Source: Chara braunii (taxonomy: Eukaryota > Streptophyta > Charophyceae > Charales > Characeae). Taken from it: DNA of 22,146 nt. The position numbers and the translations under genes are program-made. This document shows, in pieces, positions 18,432 through 22,146 of this stretch (positions within the stretch are counted from its first letter, which is position 1; each line of letters begins with the position of its first letter). Under the pieces are notes generated by a model. It had not been told where the DNA came from. It saw only the letters and a list, made by a program, of their open reading frames with translations, and made no database searches. Location: the NCBI GenBank assembly GCA_003427395.1, contig BFEA01000352.1, forward strand, positions 425,582-447,727, in the 5' to 3' direction.

Positions 18432-19359
18432 TGTTCAGAAAGTAGCATTGCACCAATATTACACCAATGGAGAATAGTAGCACTGAAAGCCAATGTCGAT
18501 GAGAGCTTGCTCTCGCCACCACCAACATATGTATCCAGTCCCTATCCCTCTACTTGGCGCTCGACGCCCAATCTACTCCCTACACAGCTACTTCTAGCCT
18601 ACTAATTGACAATGCAACCGTTGACGTCAGCAGCCTCCGAAGTACTTGAATATGTCGCCCGTAGCAGACTATCGCCAATACCAGGTATGTGCCCTCACAT
18701 CATCATCATCATCATCCTTCTCTCTCTCTCTCCCCTGACTCTCTCCCACGTCTTCCCTGTATCCACCCAAAGATCACCCCTGCGCCTCACTGTACATCCA
18801 ATCCCTGACAGCTATGGAGGCTGGGCTACTGGCGCTGCCCTCAGCAGCGCCCTGTTCCCTGCACGACCGCACCTGCTCGCACCTCGCCTCTCAGCGCTAG
18901 CAGCAGCCCGCGGGCTTCAGCTCCAGCAGCGCTACCGCGAGCATGCGAGTGCCCGAACGCCTGGCCAGGCAGCGAGCTCTTTCCTATATGGAAAGAGCCT
19001 GCCTCATCCGGCAGCCTGGCTGCACTGGCCTCGGCCCGGAAGCTTCCGGTAGGCCCCAGGATGCTGCGCCTCTGGTGCAGCTACTGGGCCTCATTCGGTT
19101 GGGCCTCCCAACTGTCTATGAATGAGGCTGCGAATCTCGCCCAGGGCCTGTGCTTTTGGAAAAGCCTGGAAGGCCTGGGCATTTCCACGCTGCTCGGCCT
19201 GTGTTTTCCTCCAACCAACTGGCGCGACGAACTGCCTGGACCCCAAATATGAAATTGACAGCGAAGGGCCTCTCGTAATTTGTTAGGCCCGCCTTCACTT
19301 AGGGCAGGCACATTTGCTGTAGGGGCCCCTTAGGCCTGCCGAGGACCCAGACCCTCGCA
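18432..19359. repeat. Repeat copy B, uninterrupted LTR-like repeat (empty site)
   Basis: A 928-bp repeat starting tgttcagaaag and ending ccctcgca, collinear with copy A (8198-8470 plus 17656-18306) but without element 1. The (CAT)6 run at 18698-18715 marks the point where element 1 sits in A. The TATA-in-palindrome is at 18976-18998. The two copies differ by scattered substitutions and small indels throughout. No target duplication is obvious at its ends. Confidence 0.85.
18976..18998. promoter_or_regulatory. TATA-like core in a perfect inverted repeat (copy B)
   Basis: Same 9-base arms and tatat loop as at 17933-17955. Full conservation of both arms is consistent with selection at some time on the ancestral LTR, or simply with a short divergence time. 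Confidence 0.5.
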
Positions 19360-19530
19360 AAAATCTAAGAAAAGAAAAAAATTTCGATTTTCAGCAGTGA
19401 GGTCAAAATCGTGATTTGGGGGGCTAACTAGTGTGCTCTAATCAATTAATCAAGACTAATCAGCTACCTAGTCCCCACACACATGTCAGATCAGGTTGTC
19501 CTGATTCACGTGCGGTGTTCCGATACCAAC
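19360..19530 (-). other. Remnant of element C internal region with primer binding site
   Basis: Read on the minus strand, the LTR at 19531-20846 is followed by one G and then TTGGTATCGGAAC (19517-19529). This matches the initiator-Met primer site TGGTATCAGAGC at 10 of 12 positions, in the same arrangement as in element 1 (LTR, G, TTGGTATC). About 150 bp of leader then runs leftward until it meets copy B at 19359. No gag follows in the window, so element C is either cut by copy B or truncated. Confidence 0.65.
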
Positions 19531-20454
19531 TGTTACATGCCCAGTTGGGCGATGTATACGTAAAACCGAAGATCTGCAATGTGATATAAAGGACTGAATG
19601 GACAATGCAGTGCAAGTAGAATCTCAACAATCTGTGTACATCCTGATACATACAAAATGGTGTTTTATAGTGCAGTGGAAGATTTAGATACAAGTCCTGA
19701 CCTGATCGGGACTGACCTCTTTCACGTAGTACAAGATGGCGAAGCAGAATGCTAGAATACTAATGACTAGCCCAATCAATATTTCAACGCAGACCAAACA
19801 TACATCATGCTCATCACAAGGTGTGAACGGGCCTGGCGCTATACAGAGGAAAGAGGCGCCAGGTCCAGACATACACAGACGAAGAGGAGGGGATCAGACG
19901 AAGAAGAGGAAGGGGGAGATGGGAAAGTCGTCAACACCAAGTCTCGTTACAAGTCCCAAATAATCCCACTTCAAAATGGACTAAGTCCAACGTCGAGTCT
20001 GGATCCAAATGTCACCAGGCTCTCTCTCTCTCCCTCGTAGTCTGCTGATGCAGTGAAGTCAGATAGCAAGAGGGTGAGAAGGAGATGGTAGACTGAGAAG
20101 AGGAGGAAGAAGAACTCTCTCTCGCATGTGCCAGATACTAACCTGTGAAGATGGCGCTGTGCTGCAGGTACCTCGAAGACGAAGCTGGAGCAATGGCGCC
20201 GCAGGTAAGTCTCTCTCTGGCCTCCGCCCAATCTCTCTCTCTCTAGTACTACTCTAGCTCCTATGGCGCCCAGCGCTGAAGACTACTGCTAACGCTACTA
20301 GCGCCCAACGGTGAAGACTAAAGCTAACGCTGCCACTACTACTACGACGCTTCTCCAGAGTGCTGCTGCCGAATCCTGAAGACTGCCTCCTGCCTCCTGA
20401 ACTGCACGTGAAGTGCCTGGGAAGTACCTAGGAACTACCTGCCTGCCTGCAGGG

Positions 20455-20482
20455 CGGGCCAGTCCTATATAGTGCTGGCCCG
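20455..20482 (-). promoter_or_regulatory. TATA box of element C inside an inverted repeat
   Basis: The arms cgggccag (20455-20462) and ctggcccg (20475-20482) are perfect complements around tcctatatagtg. On the minus strand the loop reads cactatatagga, a good plant TATA box. It lies about 375 bp from the U3 start, so transcription would begin near 20440. Confidence 0.6.
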
Positions 20483-20574
20483 TCCAGGAGGCTGCTCTTG
20501 CCAATGCCGAAACGTGCCAGACCCTGGCGTTGAAGCTCAACCAGGGGTTGTCTTGAAAACAGGTCCAAAATGGC

Positions 20575-20815
20575 CTGTGCTAAAACCCTGGTTTGTGGCC
20601 TGAGTTTCAGGGCAGGTCGAACTGATGAGGGCCCGGAAATGGCCCTCAGTTTCAGGCTGAAAACACTCAGGGCCGGAAAGGCCCTGATTTAGCCTGAAAC
20701 GACACAGGGCCTGTAGGCCCTTGTTTTCAGACTTTCAGGCTGAAACGACACAGGGCCTGTAGGCCCTTGTTTTCAGGCTTTTGGCCTGAAAACGTCAGGG
20801 GCCTGGAAATGGCCC
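20575..20815 (-). repeat. Tandem array of palindromic ~46-bp units in the U3 of element C
   Basis: The two best units have a 36-base identical stretch at 20695-20730 and 20741-20776 (period 46), each built on the palindrome gggcctgtaggccc. Weaker relatives lie at about 20595-20690 and 20780-20815 (cores such as agggcccggaaatggccct and agggccggaaaggccct, flanked by tttcaggctgaaa). The array sits upstream of the TATA box, the usual place for LTR enhancer repeats. Confidence 0.75.
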
Positions 20816-20856
20816 GTGCAGCCTGTTGCAGGCGCAGCATGTAACAGGTACGCTCC

Positions 20857-20955
20857 GAGGGTAGGGTACTCGGGGTGGGTTACTCGGGGGTGTGGGGGGT
20901 TCTGGGAAGGGGGGAGGGGGGAGTTCGGGTGGTAATGGGGGGGATGAGGGGCTCG
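20857..20955 (+). repeat. G-run cluster with quadruplex potential
   Basis: At least ten runs of three or more G. The segment gggtagggtactcggggtggg satisfies the four-run, short-loop quadruplex rule, and further runs of 5-7 G follow to 20955. It lies just outside the element C LTR and is flanked by no gene. Confidence 0.7.
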
Positions 20956-21190
20956 TACTTTCTTATTTTTAATTTTTTAAAGGGCGCGGCAAGCGCCGTA
21001 GCGTAAGCTGGCAGGAAAGTTGAAGATATAGTCCATACCATGGATAAATTCATGGAGAAAGGCATCACATATTCACTGTAGGTCTGGACGTAGAGGGTTC
21101 GCACAGGAGAAAGCGTACAGACTGTCTGCAGGCAGCAGATCCAAAACGAAATTCTGAATTCTCTACAGAGGCTGGATTAAAATATTTCAT
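20956..21190. other. Unassigned stretch with a short possible exon remnant
   Basis: No domain recognised. On the plus strand 21016-21081 reads KVEDIVHTMDKF and on to GITYSL before a TAG. This is an unusually protein-like 21-codon stretch with a stop just upstream. It may be a decayed exon fragment or chance. Confidence 0.3.
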
Positions 21191-21194
21191 TTTA

Positions 21195-21315
21195 GGTCAG
21201 TGCTGGTCCACCGGATCGACCGGGGGGTCCTCCTTGGACCGGGAGCCGCCCGGTCGGACCGGCCGGTGCACTGGACCGGCAGGCCCCCAGTTCGAACCAG
21301 CGCATTGCGCTGGGA
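21195..21315. repeat. GC-rich cluster of short palindromes
   Basis: Repeated ccgg/ggacc words, including ccggtcggaccgg at about 21250-21262 and cagcgcattgcgctg near 21299-21313. The cluster adjoins the larger palindromes and may belong to the same repeat unit. Confidence 0.5.
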
Positions 21316-21390
21316 GGGGGGTACTGGGGATTTTGAGGTGTCCCCGTGCCCACCCGGCCTCAGGGAGGCCGCCGCCACCGCCCAAAAACA

Positions 21391-21522
21391 AAATCGGGGC
21401 CTGTAGGACCCCGCATTTCGACAAAAACGCGCGGTGGATCTCCACCGCTGATCTTCAGAGATCAGCGGTGGAGATCCACCGCACGCTTGTGTCGAAATGT
21501 GGGGTCCTACAGGCTCCGATTT
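21391..21522. repeat. Long quasi-palindrome 1 (64-bp arms, 4-bp loop)
   Basis: Left arm 21391-21454 and right arm 21459-21522 match as reverse complements at 59 of 64 positions, around the loop tcag. Each arm carries a smaller perfect 18-bp palindrome (gcggtggatctccaccgc, and its counterpart in the right arm), so the DNA can fold as nested hairpins. No coding sense is apparent. Confidence 0.9.
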
Positions 21523-21534
21523 TCAAATTCGAAA

Positions 21535-21588
21535 ACGCGGCCGATTTTGGCCGCTGATCTGCAGATCGGCGGTCGAAATCGGCTGCGT
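21535..21588. repeat. Quasi-palindrome 2 (26-bp arms, 2-bp loop)
   Basis: Left arm 21535-21560 and right arm 21563-21588 pair at 22 of 26 positions around gc. Its sequence (ttcgaaaacgcgg ... gctgatct) resembles the arm of palindrome 1 (ttcgacaaaaacgcgcgg ... gctgatct), so the two look like diverged copies of one hairpin unit. Confidence 0.8.
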
Positions 21589-21661
21589 TAGGAATTCGAA
21601 ACGCAGCCTGTGGGCCTTTCGAAACGAGCCGTGTGCTCACGCCCGCCTCGAACCCGCCTGC

Positions 21662-21823
21662 ATGAGCTACGTGCCCAGGAGGTCGGCGTCGCGCTCATTC
21701 GAGCGGACATCGACTTCAAGCTCCAGCCCCGCCAGCCCGCCATTGCCCCCGCATGAGCCCGCCCTCAGCTTCGCCACTGACATAGCCACGCCGCGTGCCC
21801 CCCATCACCGCCATACCCATACC
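21662..21823 (+). other. Open frame ending at a splice-donor-like site; possible exon, weak
   Basis: From the ATG at 21662 the frame stays open (MSYVPRRSASRSFERTSTSS, then a Ser/Pro-rich tail) until a strong donor, accggtaagt, at 21820-21829. After the donor the sequence becomes a long pyrimidine tract, as in some introns. The protein is low-complexity and matches nothing I know, so coding is uncertain. Confidence 0.2.
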
Positions 21824-21833
21824 GGTAAGTTTA

Positions 21834-22083
21834 GGTTTTCTTTTTTCTTTTTGGTTCTTCTTCTTTTTTTCTTCGTCTTCTTCTTTTCTTTCTTTTCTTC
21901 ATCTTCTTCTTTTCTTCGTCTTCTTCTTCTTCGTCTTCTTCTTCTTCGTTTTTTTTTTGGCTTCTTCTTCTTCTTTCTTTTTCTTGTTCTTCCTGTTCTC
22001 CTTGGTTCTTCTTCTTGTTTCTTGTTCTTGGTCTTCTTGTTTCTTCTTTTCCTCCCGCCATCATTCTTCTTCATCGTTGTCAT
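21834..22083. repeat. Pyrimidine tract, (TTC)n-like
   Basis: About 250 bases of almost pure T and C with scattered G. The Lys/Arg/Glu-rich frames on the minus strand are low-complexity artefacts. It may form H-DNA. Confidence 0.9.
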
Positions 22084-22099
22084 CTTTCGCTGGGTTTTG

Positions 22100-22101
<2 letters not shown>

Positions 22102-22146
<45 letters not shown>
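22102..22146. repeat. (GA)n microsatellite, cut by the window end
   Basis: An uninterrupted GA run reaching the last base. Its full length lies outside the window. Confidence 0.97.

Larger units (their letters stand above)
19531..20846 (-). repeat. LTR of element C (minus strand, PBS side)
   Basis: 1316 bp with perfect 10-base terminal inverted repeats, tgttacatgc at 19531-19540 and gcatgtaaca at 20837-20846, the typical TG...CA ends of an LTR. The PBS on the left side shows that on the minus strand this is the 5' LTR. Reading from 20846 leftward gives a tandem hairpin array (U3), a TATA box near 20470 and a long R-U5. It shares no clear similarity with the element 1 LTR or with copies A/B, so it is a third family. 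No partner LTR is in the window. Confidence 0.75.

Noticed and set aside
17654-18715. Short CAT repeats considered as a CRISPR-like or regulatory array.
   Set aside because: They are simple (CAT)6 microsatellite runs inside repeat copies A and B, with no spacers.
8193-19364. Copies A and B as the two LTRs of one complete element with target duplication.
   Set aside because: The five bases before A (cacag) and after B (aaaat) do not match and the interior would be only 125 bp, so this is left as an unproven option.
20201-20247. Donor-like gcaggtaagt and acceptor-like ctctctctctag on the plus strand inside the element C LTR.
   Set aside because: The implied intron of about 46 bp is too short for plant-type splicing, and the element is transcribed from the other strand.
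21285-21313. The string agttcgaacc resembles a tRNA T-loop (B box).
   Set aside because: No matching A box or cloverleaf upstream; it lies in a palindrome-rich GC segment where such strings arise by chance.
21805-22083. Minus-strand frames rich in Lys, Arg and Glu.
   Set aside because: Translation of the pyrimidine tract; low complexity with no domain.

Overview
The window is a stack of nested, decayed transposable elements with no intact host gene. It looks like the repeat-rich genome of a plant-lineage eukaryote. The reasons are long Ty3/gypsy LTR elements (one with a chromodomain-like tail) primed by what looks like initiator-Met tRNA, plant-style TATA boxes, GT-AG splice-like signals and long (GA)n arrays. 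A streptophyte alga, lycophyte, fern or moss would all fit, and I cannot tell them apart from sequence alone. The single N at 18429 shows this is a draft eukaryotic assembly.

Layout. 1-3746: no recognisable gene; low-complexity tracts, a hairpin, a 30-bp duplication and a ~90-bp (GA)n array at 3461-3550. 3747-6850 (minus): a broken gag gene of an LTR retrotransposon, called element D. It is split by a 1393-bp fold-back element (4007-5399) with ~224-bp terminal inverted repeats and a 4-bp target duplication (TCGG); the gag frame lines up on both sides of the insert. 6851-8131: probable D leader, with a weak primer-binding-site candidate at 8117-8128. 8198-8470 plus 17656-18306: repeat copy A, split by the next element. 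8471-17655: a complete but dead Ty3/gypsy chromovirus on the plus strand (element 1). It has ~1.26-kb LTRs, PBS, long leader, gag, protease, reverse transcriptase, RNase H, integrase, chromodomain and PPT, and many frameshifts and stops. 18432-19359: repeat copy B, the same repeat as A but without the insertion. 19531-20846: an LTR of a third element (C) on the minus strand, with 10-bp perfect terminal inverted repeats, a PBS on its left side, a TATA box inside a hairpin and a 46-bp tandem array in the presumed U3. 20857-22146: a G-run cluster, two adjacent long quasi-palindromes, a long pyrimidine tract and a terminal (GA)n array.

How the parts relate. Element 1 inserted into a (CAT)n run of repeat A. 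Copy B, about 1 kb away, shows the unfilled site: two CAT units left of the insert plus four right of the duplicated target equal the six in B. Element D was hit by the fold-back element. These are two clear layers of nested insertion with readable target duplications. No cellular pathway is encoded. The most unusual structures are the fold-back element in gag, the empty-site paralogue, and the paired palindromes at 21391-21588.
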